Below, one piece after another: positions 8,464 through 16,907 of a stretch of DNA of 64,000 nt (the first letter of the stretch is position 1; every line of letters starts with the position of its first letter). This DNA is from JAZKGA01 sp040386235 (lineage in GTDB: Bacteria; Pseudomonadota; Alphaproteobacteria; Micavibrionales; Micavibrionaceae): assembly GCA_040386235.1 (NCBI GenBank), contig JAZKGA010000001.1, positions 1,116,001-1,180,000 on the forward strand, in the 5' to 3' direction. The notes beneath the pieces are model-generated. The model saw only the letters and a program-made list of their open reading frames with translations. It ran no database searches and was not told the origin of the DNA. The position numbers and the translations under genes were made by a program.

Positions 8464-9210
8464 TTAATGGTCCAGATGCACGGTATCTTTCAGATAAATG
8501 CAGCTAAGGACAGCAAACACATAGGCTTGCAGGAAGGCAATCAAAAATTCAAAACCGATTAACACACTGTTGAACAGCAGGGGCACAATCGCCGCCACAC
8601 CGGTAAATCCACCCAGCGCGATAAAGGTGACGCAAAAACCTGAAAACACTTTCAGCATGACGTGGCCGGCCATCATGTTGGCGAACAAACGAACCGCAAG
8701 CGTGACTGGACGGATAAAAAAGGAAATCAGTTCAATCGCCAGGATCAGAGGAGTCAGCCACAGCGGTACGCCCGGCGGCAAAAAGATGCTTAAGAAATGC
8801 AGACCATGGCGGGCGAAACCAAACGCCAGGACACAGGCAAAGACCATCAGGCCCAGCGTCAATGTCACGCTTAAATGCGATGTATAGGTGAATGAATAGG
8901 GGATCATGCCCAGGGCGTTACCCAGGAACACGACCACGAATAAGGTAAAGATAAACGGGAAGTATTTCTCGCCGCCCGAACCGATATTGTCCCGCACCAT
9001 TGTGTGGACGAATCCGTACACGCCTTCGCATGCGGCCTGAAGACGGCCTGGAACCATAAGCTGGCGACGGCTGCCCGCCCACAAAAGCAATGACGATGCA
9101 ACAACGCCAATCACCATCCACAAAGCGGAGTTGGTGAAAGACACGTCAAGACCCGCGAGATTCAAGGGAATCAGCGGCTTAATCTCAAACTGGGCAATCG
9201 GGTTGGCCAT
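8464..9210 (-). CDS. atpB: F0 ATP synthase subunit a
   Basis: This is the stator channel subunit (248 residues, about five to six membrane helices). The essential arginine is in PVTLAVRLFANMMAGH, the most conserved block of the family, and the final helices carry the expected polar residues (ELISFFIRP, GFEFLIAFLQAYVFAVLSCIYLKD). The length is normal for Alphaproteobacteria. It is followed by atpE and preceded by atpI after an 84-bp gap. Confidence 0.96.
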   Translation of the reverse strand: MANPIAQFEIKPLIPLNLAGLDVSFTNSALWMVIGVVASSLLLWAGSRRQLMVPGRLQAACEGVYGFVHTMVRDNIGSGGEKYFPFIFTLFVVVFLGNALGMIPYSFTYTSHLSVTLTLGLMVFACVLAFGFARHGLHFLSIFLPPGVPLWLTPLILAIELISFFIRPVTLAVRLFANMMAGHVMLKVFSGFCVTFIALGGFTGVAAIVPLLFNSVLIGFEFLIAFLQAYVFAVLSCIYLKDTVHLDH

Positions 9211-9294
9211 GATGAATGGTCACTTTCGATGTGGTCTGGTCAGGTGTTACAAAAAACAATCGTTTACGGTGCTGCTTTTAGCGTTTTTCAAGCC

Positions 9295-9621
9295 TTATTG
9301 CAAGGGCGATGATGCGCCTGGCAATGTTAATTTATACAGGTTCCAGAATGCGATGATAACACCCACTAAAACGCCGGCAATCATCCCGATCGGCGCACTG
9401 TCCAGCCATGTGTCGATCAACCAGCCGAACAAGCCACCGCCCAGCATGGACCCAACGAATTCCGTACCGGCACGAATGCCGATCTGCAAATTATTGGCCT
9501 GGTCCGTCGGGCCGGTTTCAGGGATGGGGCGTGTGTCATCCTCCAGGCCCGCTTGGTGCTTCTGGACCGCGATTCGGTCCTGCAAAGCCTTAATCGTGGC
9601 GTCTTTGTCTTCAGGCTGCAT
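9295..9621 (-). CDS. atpI: ATP synthase accessory protein AtpI
   Basis: This 108-residue protein has a charged N-terminal half and two C-terminal membrane helices separated by a short turn (GTEFVGSMLGGGLFGWLID and IGMIAGVLVGVIIAFWNLYKL). That is the AtpI/AtpZ layout; these proteins help assemble the c ring or move divalent cations. Its ATG overlaps the last 11 bp of smc, so it is probably co-transcribed with smc and leads the F0 genes. Confidence 0.88.
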   Translation of the reverse strand: MQPEDKDATIKALQDRIAVQKHQAGLEDDTRPIPETGPTDQANNLQIGIRAGTEFVGSMLGGGLFGWLIDTWLDSAPIGMIAGVLVGVIIAFWNLYKLTLPGASSPLQ

Positions 9622-12600
9622 TTTGGAAACCGAAAGTTGATTGCAGGTTCAGGGACAGCAGTTGCGATACGCCGCGTTCGGCCATCGTCACGCCATACAG
9701 GCGATGCATCCGCGCCATCGTCAGACGGTGGTGAGTGACGATCAGGAAACGAGTCTGTGTCGTCGCGGCAATGTGTTCCAAAACGTTGCAGACGCGATCG
9801 ACGTTGGCATCGTCCAAAGGCGCGTCAATTTCATCCAGGACGCAAAGCGGGGCGGGATTGGTCAGGAACATCGCGAAAATCAGTGCGATCGCGGTCAAGG
9901 TTTGTTCACCACCGGAAAGAAGGGACATAGATTGCAGCGATTTGCCCGGCGGCTGGGCAAAAATTTCAAGCCCCGCAGCCAGCGGATCGTCGCCCTCCGT
10001 CAAGGCTAAGCGCGCCTGGCCGCCACCGAATAGCTGGGTGAACAGTGTCTCGAAATGGCCATTGATGATGTGAAAGCTTTTGCTTAACCGCTCGCGTGCT
10101 TCGCTGTTCAGTTTATTGACGGCGGTGCGCAGTTCTTGCACGGCCTGGGTCAGGTCCTGGGATTCCTGGATCAGCTTTTCAAGCGTCTCTGCGGTCTTGG
10201 TATATTCATCTTCGGCCAGCAGGTTGACGGGGCCAAGCCCGTCGCGCGCGCGTTGCAATTGATCTCGTTCTTTGGTCAATGTCGCTAGATTCAGTAAATC
10301 AAGCGCGTAGGAAGCGGCAAGAATAAGTGGCGATTGATCAAAATCCTGTTCAATTTTTTCGTTCCACTCAGCTTTACGTTGGGTCGCGATTTCTACCCGT
10401 TCGCCCAGGCGCGCGCTGTTTTCCCGTGCCTGCATCAATGCTGCCTGCGCGGTTTTCAGCAGGGCATTGAGGTCGGCGTATTCTTTATCCTGGCCCTGAA
10501 CATCGTCATGCAGTGTGGCAGCAAGCGTATCCTGCGCCGCGATTTTTTCATCCAGTTTTGTAATTGCCTCGGCCAGCGCATCGGGCTTGGATGTGGCAGA
10601 TTGCAAGCGTTCCTGCGCAGCATCTTGCCGTTCTTGTAATTTCTGTAGCTGTTCGCGGGCGCGGATCAGGCGGTTTTGAATGCTGACGCGTTCATCTCCA
10701 ATCGCCTGTACGCGTGCCTGATATCTTTTGCCATCATTTACCAATAGATCGCGGTAACTGATCGCGCTTTGCAGATTTTCCTGTGCCGCGCGCAAGGCGT
10801 CTTGCGCGTCTTGCACCTTGGTGGCCAGGGCGGTGTCTTGGGTGCTGTCCTGCAATGTCACCAGCCGATCTTTCATCGCCCCCATCTGCGTCTCAAGTGT
10901 TTTGATATCGTCCTGCAACAGGGCTTGCGCCGCTTGCTTTGCATTCCGGTCCGCGACAGATTGGGCATGCTGGTTTTTCAGCGATTGCAGCGATTGCGAC
11001 GCATCGCGCAGGGCGGCTTCCTGGCTTAACCGCATTTCACGTTGTGTCGTTAAATCCTGCTCGGCTTTCGCCACATCCTGTTCCAGGGCCGCGACATGTG
11101 TCTCTGCGGCACTCAAGGCTTCACGCAGGGCAGGGGCGGTGTCATCCAATGCCTGCAACCGGTTTTTCTGGGTCAGCAGAACCGACGCGGCATCGGCCTG
11201 GGTGCGGCGTGAGGCATAACCATCCCAACGCCAGACATGCCCCTCTTTATTCACCAAGATCTGACCGATTTGCAGTTGCGGCAGTAAGGTGGCCACATCC
11301 TTCGTATCTTCAACCACGCCGATCAGGCTTAAGGCACGAGCCAGGGCCTGCGGGGCGACAACAAGGTCGCCCATGGGGGTTACGCCGGCTGGCCACGCGT
11401 TAAATTCAGGTGAATGACCCAAATCCGCCCAGCCATGATCGCCCTTATTGCTGACAGGGGCCTGCAATGCCTCACCCAAGGCGCGCGCCAGGGCGGTGGC
11501 ATAGCCGTCCCGCACCTGCATATCGGCGACAACGGCCTTTAAACGACCAGAAGGGGGTTGAGATGCGGACTCAACAATTGGCCGTAAGGATTTGATTTCG
11601 ATTTCAACTTTATCAAGGTCTTCTCGTGCCGATTTCCGGGTCGTCAAAGAGGCTTCTAACGCCACACGTGCTGTTTTCACGCGGTTAAAGGCATCCTGCT
11701 CAGCCTTCACTGCGGCGGCGATGGCCGCTTCGTATGTCGTGACCTGGGTGGACAGCGCGTCCATACGCTCGGTGTCTGCGGGCGCCAGGGTTGTCTCTAA
11801 TTCATTGGTCAATGTCTGCAGACGGTCTTGATAGCTGCGCAGGCGTTGGTCTTCGCGGGCCAAGGTTGCTTCGGCATCCGCGCGGGCGCTGTGCTGACGT
11901 GTCTGATCCTGCAACGCGTTTTGTAACGTGGATTCAAGGGCGGTGGTGCTGGTCCGCAGGGCCGCCACGTCGGTTTCAGCTTGTTCCTGAACGGCATTGC
12001 CTTTTGCCAGCTTGTCCTGCAGTGACTCTGCTTCGCCGGCCAAATGCGTCAGTGTCTCTTCCAACTCAGCTTGCAGGGCTGTTTCATGCGACACATCGTT
12101 TTGCAGCTGGGTCAGCATCGTCGTTAAATCTGCCGTTTCTTGCGCCGTTCTTTCCGCGTCTGTCACGTATTGCTGACGGGTTTGACGCATGGATTGCAAT
12201 GCGGCTTTTGCCTCGGCCAGCGCTATCTGCTGTGGTTTGGCTTTTGCGGCCAGATCGTCGGCCTGTTGACTGTATTGTGTGACCGCCAGCAGGGAGGCGG
12301 CAGTTTCGGTTTCAGCCGTGCTGTATGCGTTATGCACGTCCGTCGCGGCCTGAACAGCGTCCTGCCACTGCAACAAGCTGATCTGCAAATCTGCTTCACG
12401 GATTTGTACGTTTAATTCCTTATAGCGGGTCGCCTGGCGGGCCTGGCGGCGCAATGTGCTGGCCTGATTTTCCAGGCGCTCGATCATCTCTTGCAGCTTG
12501 GTTACGTTTTCTTCGGCCGCGCGCAGGCGTTGTTCCGCCTCTTGCCTGCGACTGTACAGCCCCGACACGCCTGCAGCTTCTTCCAGCAACGCCCTGCGGT

Positions 12601-13078
12601 CTGACGGCTTGGCATTGATAATACTGGTCACCCGGCCTTGACCCACCATCGCCGCCGATGATGCGCCGGATGTCAAATCTGCAAACAAAACCTGCACATC
12701 ACGGGCGCGGACGGATCGGCCATTGATCGTGTAATTCGACCCCTGGTCGCGGTCGATCCGGCGGACAATTTCAATTTCGGGAACGGATGTATAGGGGGCA
12801 GGGGCGTTGCCGGACGCGTTGTTCAGGACAATCGCGACTTCGGCATGATTACGGCCAGGGCGTTTGGTTGTGCCACTGAAAATGACATCGTCCATCTGGT
12901 CACCGCGCAGGTGACGCGCGTTGTTCGCACCCATGACCCAGCGCAGGCCCTCAACCAAATTGGATTTGCCGCAACCATTCGGCCCGACGATCCCCGTCAG
13001 GCCAGGCTGGATATCCAATTCGGTTCGGTCCACGAATGACTTAAAGCCATTCAGGCGCAAGCGATGAAAAGTAACCAT
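9611..13078 (-). CDS. smc: Chromosome segregation ATPase SMC
   Basis: SMC is the ATPase arm of the condensin that compacts and segregates the chromosome. The full-length protein (1155 residues) has the Walker A motif GPNGCGKSN at residues 32-40, the first coiled coil (about 165-495), a hinge (about 500-640, around GYATALARALGEA), the second coiled coil, and a C-terminal head with the ABC signature LSGGEQ and Walker B LCVLDEIDAPLDDAN. An AAGGG ribosome site lies 8 bases before the ATG. The ScpA and ScpB partners are not in the window. The stop lies inside the start of atpI, linking chromosome and ATP synthase genes in one unit. Confidence 0.96.
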   Translation of the reverse strand: MVTFHRLRLNGFKSFVDRTELDIQPGLTGIVGPNGCGKSNLVEGLRWVMGANNARHLRGDQMDDVIFSGTTKRPGRNHAEVAIVLNNASGNAPAPYTSVPEIEIVRRIDRDQGSNYTINGRSVRARDVQVLFADLTSGASSAAMVGQGRVTSIINAKPSDRRALLEEAAGVSGLYSRRQEAEQRLRAAEENVTKLQEMIERLENQASTLRRQARQATRYKELNVQIREADLQISLLQWQDAVQAATDVHNAYSTAETETAASLLAVTQYSQQADDLAAKAKPQQIALAEAKAALQSMRQTRQQYVTDAERTAQETADLTTMLTQLQNDVSHETALQAELEETLTHLAGEAESLQDKLAKGNAVQEQAETDVAALRTSTTALESTLQNALQDQTRQHSARADAEATLAREDQRLRSYQDRLQTLTNELETTLAPADTERMDALSTQVTTYEAAIAAAVKAEQDAFNRVKTARVALEASLTTRKSAREDLDKVEIEIKSLRPIVESASQPPSGRLKAVVADMQVRDGYATALARALGEALQAPVSNKGDHGWADLGHSPEFNAWPAGVTPMGDLVVAPQALARALSLIGVVEDTKDVATLLPQLQIGQILVNKEGHVWRWDGYASRRTQADAASVLLTQKNRLQALDDTAPALREALSAAETHVAALEQDVAKAEQDLTTQREMRLSQEAALRDASQSLQSLKNQHAQSVADRNAKQAAQALLQDDIKTLETQMGAMKDRLVTLQDSTQDTALATKVQDAQDALRAAQENLQSAISYRDLLVNDGKRYQARVQAIGDERVSIQNRLIRAREQLQKLQERQDAAQERLQSATSKPDALAEAITKLDEKIAAQDTLAATLHDDVQGQDKEYADLNALLKTAQAALMQARENSARLGERVEIATQRKAEWNEKIEQDFDQSPLILAASYALDLLNLATLTKERDQLQRARDGLGPVNLLAEDEYTKTAETLEKLIQESQDLTQAVQELRTAVNKLNSEARERLSKSFHIINGHFETLFTQLFGGGQARLALTEGDDPLAAGLEIFAQPPGKSLQSMSLLSGGEQTLTAIALIFAMFLTNPAPLCVLDEIDAPLDDANVDRVCNVLEHIAATTQTRFLIVTHHRLTMARMHRLYGVTMAERGVSQLLSLNLQSTFGFQNAA

Positions 13079-13105
13079 AAAACCCTTGTTACGCTTATGT
13101 CAGCG

Positions 13106-13927
13106 TTATTCAACTGTCGCAGGGGTTGATGCTTCGGCTGTGCCACCTTCGGCTGCCTGAACTTCGGTTGCGATGATTTTCAGGAACTCAGCCGTCGGAT
13201 ATTGACCTGGAACCATCTTCGCATTTCCGCCCGTGACGAATATAAAACTTGGCGTTGCACGAACCTGATATGTTGCATCGGCATATTGCACATCGGCAAT
13301 CAGCTTGGCCTTCAAATCGGCATCAGCCAGGCAGGCATCAAACGCTGCGTTGTCCAGGCCGGCCAGGGCTGTCGTTTGTTTCAGGTATTCGCGATAATTG
13401 GCTTCGAACGCCCATTTGTTCTGATCGCGATAGAATAATTCCCGCACGCCATCAGCCTTATCATCCGGTAAGCAGCGCAGCAGCATGGCGGCATCCAGGG
13501 CCGGTGCATTCAATGGGAAATCACGCTTTTCATAGGCGATCTTGTTCGTATCGATAAACTGTTTTTTGACTTCTGGCAGCGTTTGCAGCGTGTAACCAGC
13601 GCAGTGTGAACAGGTCAATGAGGTGTATTCGATAACCCGTAATTTAGCATCAGGGTTGCCATAGACGCGCGCAGGCAGTTTGTTGGCATTGGCCAGATCA
13701 ACCGGCTGGTTCGTTGCCGCGCCGGATGTCCCCACGCCTGGGTTCGATTGGAATGTTTTGGTCGGAACAACACCGGCATCCTGGGCCGAGGTGGTGGTGG
13801 TTTCAGTGGCTTCGGGCGCAGGTGTTGCCTTCATTTTATAAGCGTAATATCCGCCAGCTGCAGCCAGTAAGATGGCCAGGACTAATATGATGCTTATCGT
13901 CGGTGATGTTTTGCCGTTTTTTGACAT
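13106..13927 (-). CDS. DsbA-family thioredoxin-like protein, membrane-anchored
   Basis: The product (273 residues) has one N-terminal membrane helix (about 10-30) that probably anchors it on the periplasmic side, a Thr/Ala-rich linker, and a thioredoxin-fold DsbA-like domain (about 85-265). The redox motif is CSHC at residues 106-109 in YTSLTCSHCAGY, and the cis-proline region reads VRATPSFIFV. Two further cysteines (in LLRCLP and FDACLA) may form a structural pair. The ATG at 13927 has a perfect AAGGAG 8 bases upstream; a longer frame to 13957 lacks this. It probably oxidises or isomerises disulfides in envelope proteins; the exact partner is unknown. Confidence 0.88.
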   Translation of the reverse strand: MSKNGKTSPTISIILVLAILLAAAGGYYAYKMKATPAPEATETTTTSAQDAGVVPTKTFQSNPGVGTSGAATNQPVDLANANKLPARVYGNPDAKLRVIEYTSLTCSHCAGYTLQTLPEVKKQFIDTNKIAYEKRDFPLNAPALDAAMLLRCLPDDKADGVRELFYRDQNKWAFEANYREYLKQTTALAGLDNAAFDACLADADLKAKLIADVQYADATYQVRATPSFIFVTGGNAKMVPGQYPTAEFLKIIATEVQAAEGGTAEASTPATVE

Positions 13928-13984
13928 TGTCTGTCTCCTTGTTTCCACCACTGGCATAGCAGGTTTAAGGCAGTAAAAGCAATG

Positions 13985-14983
13985 CTATCGCGCAGGTATC
14001 AACAGCAAATCCACACGATCGACAGGCGACGCGTTTGTTTCGCTGCCCATCGCCCGCACATCAATGCGTTCAGGGGCTACGCCCTCGGCTTTTAAATGGT
14101 CACGAATACCCAATGCGCGGTTCAGGGACACGCGCCGCGCACTGCTCATCCCCTCATCCACCGCGGTGGCATAGGCGACGATTTGCAGGCGTGATGTGGG
14201 GTCCTGTTGCAGCCCGACAATAATATCCTGGGCCAAGACTGTTTTCTGGTTCGGCACCATGTCGGCCGCGCCAGGGGCAAAGATCAACTGTGCTGCCAAA
14301 TCCTTGCTGGTGGACGTGTCAACGCGTGGCGGGGCGATATCAGGAATTTCGATAGGCTGTCCGGTCGAAGAAATAATCTGGGTCGGCACAGTTGCGGAGG
14401 GTGCCGGACGCGCCAAAGGCGGCGGCGACACAATGGGTGCAGCAGGCGGTGCGATAGCAACAGGCTGTGGCACCACAGGTTCCTTAATAACCGGGGCAAC
14501 AGGCACGGCCATCGCAGGTTCAACAGGCGCCGCAGGCTTTGGCTTCTCAACCTGTTTTTCAATAGGTTTTTCAGGCGGCTTTTCAGCTGGTTTCTCAACC
14601 GCTTTTGCGGGTGTCGGCGTCAAGGCCATCGGGGTCATATCCGGTTTTGGCACCAGATTTGTCGCGCCTTCGGTTTTTAATACAGGCATTGGCGGCGGCG
14701 GCGCTTTGTTATCGATACCATTTAAGGCATCGGTCAGCGGTCTGGTCGCTGGGCGTTGTTCAGGTGGTGGGGCCGGGCGCGGAGCCTGAACCACAATCGG
14801 GGCGGCGGGTGGCGGCGGGGCAGGCAAAGGCGGCAATGTGGTCTCAGAGACGCTTTCCTGCGCATCTGGATCACCAAACATATCAGGGGGGACATAGCCG
14901 GAAGACGCCTGCGCATATCCTGCAACAGGCCAGATCAGGGCCAGGCAGGCCAATGCTGATTTAAGAAAGGTGGTCATCCGCAT
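13985..14983 (-). CDS. OmpA-like domain protein with long proline-rich spacer
   Basis: This 332-residue protein has a signal peptide (residues 1-24, ending GYA), a very long Pro/Ala/Lys-rich segment (about 30-225) with PEKP-type repeats (residues 130-150 alternate EKP and EKQ), and a C-terminal domain (about 230-330) resembling OmpA_C. That domain contains LIFAPGAADMVPNQ, LQIVAYA, SLNRALGIRDHLKAEGV and IDVRAMG. The canonical peptidoglycan-binding Asp and Arg positions look only partly kept (ARRVSLNRALGIRDHL). A protein with such an extended linker could span the periplasm. Overlapping frames on both strands arise from the low-complexity composition. Start ATG 14983 or 14977. Confidence 0.75.
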   Translation of the reverse strand: MRMTTFLKSALACLALIWPVAGYAQASSGYVPPDMFGDPDAQESVSETTLPPLPAPPPPAAPIVVQAPRPAPPPEQRPATRPLTDALNGIDNKAPPPPMPVLKTEGATNLVPKPDMTPMALTPTPAKAVEKPAEKPPEKPIEKQVEKPKPAAPVEPAMAVPVAPVIKEPVVPQPVAIAPPAAPIVSPPPLARPAPSATVPTQIISSTGQPIEIPDIAPPRVDTSTSKDLAAQLIFAPGAADMVPNQKTVLAQDIIVGLQQDPTSRLQIVAYATAVDEGMSSARRVSLNRALGIRDHLKAEGVAPERIDVRAMGSETNASPVDRVDLLLIPAR

Positions 14984-15017
14984 GGCATCAGCATATCAGG
15001 ATTGTCACCGTGCGCTA

Positions 15018-15809
15018 CTAGGCTTGAAGGATTTTTAACAGGGCTTGATCGACTGCGCCATTGGCAGCCATACCGTTTCCGCTGGTCACCGGGTCTTTGT
15101 TTTTGGCATCCAGGCTGTGGACAAACCCGCCAGCCTCGCGGACCAGGATAACGCCAGCGGCATAATCCCACGATTTGTATTGGGTGTGAACGCAGGCTTC
15201 TAAACGGCCAGCGGCGACATAGGCCAGGTCGAGGGCACAGCTGCGGAAGCTGCACAAATTTACGGCGTTGTCCTGTAATTTACGCAGGGTCTGGCTTTGA
15301 TCGGCATAGGTTTTGAATGCCGCACTTGGCAAGTTTACGCCAACACGCGAAACGGCAATATCTTTCCGGCCAGACACACGCAGGCGGCGTTTGCGCATAA
15401 ATGCGCCGCTGCCACGCTCGGCGTGAAATAGCTCATCCTTCGTCGCATCGTAAATAACGCCAGCAACTGGCTCACCGTTGCGCAGCAGGCCGATGGAAAT
15501 CGCCCAGTGTGGAATGCCGTGCAGGAAGTTGTCAGTGCCGTCCAGCGGGTCGATACAGAATGTGTATTCGCCGTCTTCGCCCTTCACAACACCGCTTTCT
15601 TCCATGATAAAGCCGAAAGAGGGGCGGGCGCGGGACAACTCTTTGTAAATGATTTCTTCGGCACGCCGATCAGCGGCAGAAACGAAATCATGCGGACCCT
15701 TAACCGATACCTGTAAATTATCAACCTCGTTATAATCGCGCAAAAGCGACCGCGCCGCTTTTTCCGCAGCGCCAACCATGACATTGATATTTGACGAGGT
15801 AATGGCCAT
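15018..15809 (-). CDS. Inositol monophosphatase family protein (SuhB-like)
   Basis: This Mg-dependent phosphatase of the FIG superfamily (263 residues) shows all three metal-binding motifs: EESG near residue 70, DPLDGTDNFLHG near 85-96, and WDYAAG near 215. Substrates in this family include inositol phosphates, histidinol phosphate and NADP, and E. coli SuhB also acts in rRNA transcription, so the substrate cannot be fixed here. I chose the ATG at 15809, 4 bp after the efp stop. The frame extends 25 codons further into efp without family similarity. Confidence 0.9.
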   Translation of the reverse strand: MAITSSNINVMVGAAEKAARSLLRDYNEVDNLQVSVKGPHDFVSAADRRAEEIIYKELSRARPSFGFIMEESGVVKGEDGEYTFCIDPLDGTDNFLHGIPHWAISIGLLRNGEPVAGVIYDATKDELFHAERGSGAFMRKRRLRVSGRKDIAVSRVGVNLPSAAFKTYADQSQTLRKLQDNAVNLCSFRSCALDLAYVAAGRLEACVHTQYKSWDYAAGVILVREAGGFVHSLDAKNKDPVTSGNGMAANGAVDQALLKILQA

Positions 15810-15813
15810 CAGA

Positions 15814-16380
15814 TTAATCTTTCGCTTTTTCGACGTATGAACTGTCTTCCGTCTTAACGACGATGCGTGAGCCGACATCAACATGTGGTGGAACCATCAC
15901 CCGCACGCCGCCATCGACTTTTGCCGGCTTGTAAGAGGAAGACGCAGTCTGCCCTTTCACAACCGGTTCGCATTCCAAAACGCTGACGATCACCTGAGGT
16001 GGCAATGTGACATTCAGTGGCTGGCCTTCATAGGTTTCCACAGTTACTTTCATGCCGTCCTGCAGGAATGCCGCAGGATCGCCGATAATGTTGGCGGCAA
16101 TCGACATCTGCTCAAAATTCTCCACATTCATGAAAATGTGGTTGTTATCTTCGGGGTACAGATAGGTATATTCATCCTGTTCCAATGACACACGTTCCAC
16201 AACTTCCTGAGTCCGGAAACGGACGCTGTCCTTATTGCCGGTTTTCAGGTCGCGCATGTCAATCTGGATCACCGATGCGCCTTTGCCAGGCTGCATGATT
16301 TCGTGTTTCATCACGGCGCATAATTTGCCGTTATATTCCACAACGTGACCGGATCGCAGGGTTATCGCACTTACTTTCAT
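15814..16380 (-). CDS. efp: Elongation factor P
   Basis: EF-P rescues ribosomes stalled at polyproline stretches. The 188-residue protein has the KOW-like N-terminal domain, the tip loop QPGKGAS with Lys33 at the position modified in E. coli, and the two OB-fold domains ending in DVGSRIVVKTEDSSYVEKAKD. No modification enzyme gene is nearby. The window has several proline-rich proteins (the OmpA-like protein above and the YibQ-like linkers) that would be natural clients. It lies 8 bp after the DciA-like gene and is followed by the suhB-like gene. Confidence 0.96.
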   Translation of the reverse strand: MKVSAITLRSGHVVEYNGKLCAVMKHEIMQPGKGASVIQIDMRDLKTGNKDSVRFRTQEVVERVSLEQDEYTYLYPEDNNHIFMNVENFEQMSIAANIIGDPAAFLQDGMKVTVETYEGQPLNVTLPPQVIVSVLECEPVVKGQTASSSYKPAKVDGGVRVMVPPHVDVGSRIVVKTEDSSYVEKAKD

Positions 16381-16388
16381 ATCTGCAC

Positions 16389-16892
16389 CTATTGCATTGG
16401 TTTATCTGTTTTATTCTGTTTATCCGTGCGCATTATGACCGCTTTACCAAGGCGGTTAAGGCACGCGGCAAGATCAGGATCATCAATCCCGCTCAGCGCC
16501 TTTGATAAACGCTGATTTTGGGATTCCGTCAAGGGGGCGGATGGGGGCGAAGGCGAATTTTTCACGATCGGCGCCACATGTCCGGCAACGATTTTCAACT
16601 TTGTCACAAATGTGTGACCCATGACGCGGGCAATACGCGACAGGATTAAATCCTGCTGGTAATGCAGGGCGGTTGAAAAAGCGGGGTCAGCACTGATATG
16701 CAGCGTTGCCTGCTTGTCCTTATCCTTGCCGCTGACTTTCAATGTATGTGGCTGGCATGTATGGGCCAGTTCAGGGCCGACAATCTCATCCCAGCTTTCC
16801 AGCAGGCGCCCCAGCATGACCAGTCGTTTTCCGGTCGCCGTCGCGGCAACCTTGCGAATACTGGCACTGACTGGACGTAAGGGCTGATACAT
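16389..16892 (-). CDS. DUF721 (DciA-like) protein
   Basis: This 167-residue protein has the DUF721 core in its N-terminal half, with GRLLESWDEIVGPELAHTCQPHTLKV followed by a strand-rich part (ATLHISADPAFSTALHYQQDLILSRI). DUF721 includes DciA, the loader of the replicative helicase in bacteria that lack DnaC. The C-terminal 65 residues are less conserved and charged. The ATG at 16892 is preceded by AAGGG and lies only 15 bp from the divergent mutY start. The assignment to the family is good; the helicase-loading role is inferred. Confidence 0.75.
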   Translation of the reverse strand: MYQPLRPVSASIRKVAATATGKRLVMLGRLLESWDEIVGPELAHTCQPHTLKVSGKDKDKQATLHISADPAFSTALHYQQDLILSRIARVMGHTFVTKLKIVAGHVAPIVKNSPSPPSAPLTESQNQRLSKALSGIDDPDLAACLNRLGKAVIMRTDKQNKTDKPMQ

Positions 16893-16907
16893 ACTACAAC
16901 CCTTACC

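Noticed and set aside
14196..14789. Long plus-strand frames opposite the OmpA-like gene
   Set aside because: They are glycine/serine-rich shadows of the proline-rich minus-strand coding sequence, without ribosome sites or recognisable domains.
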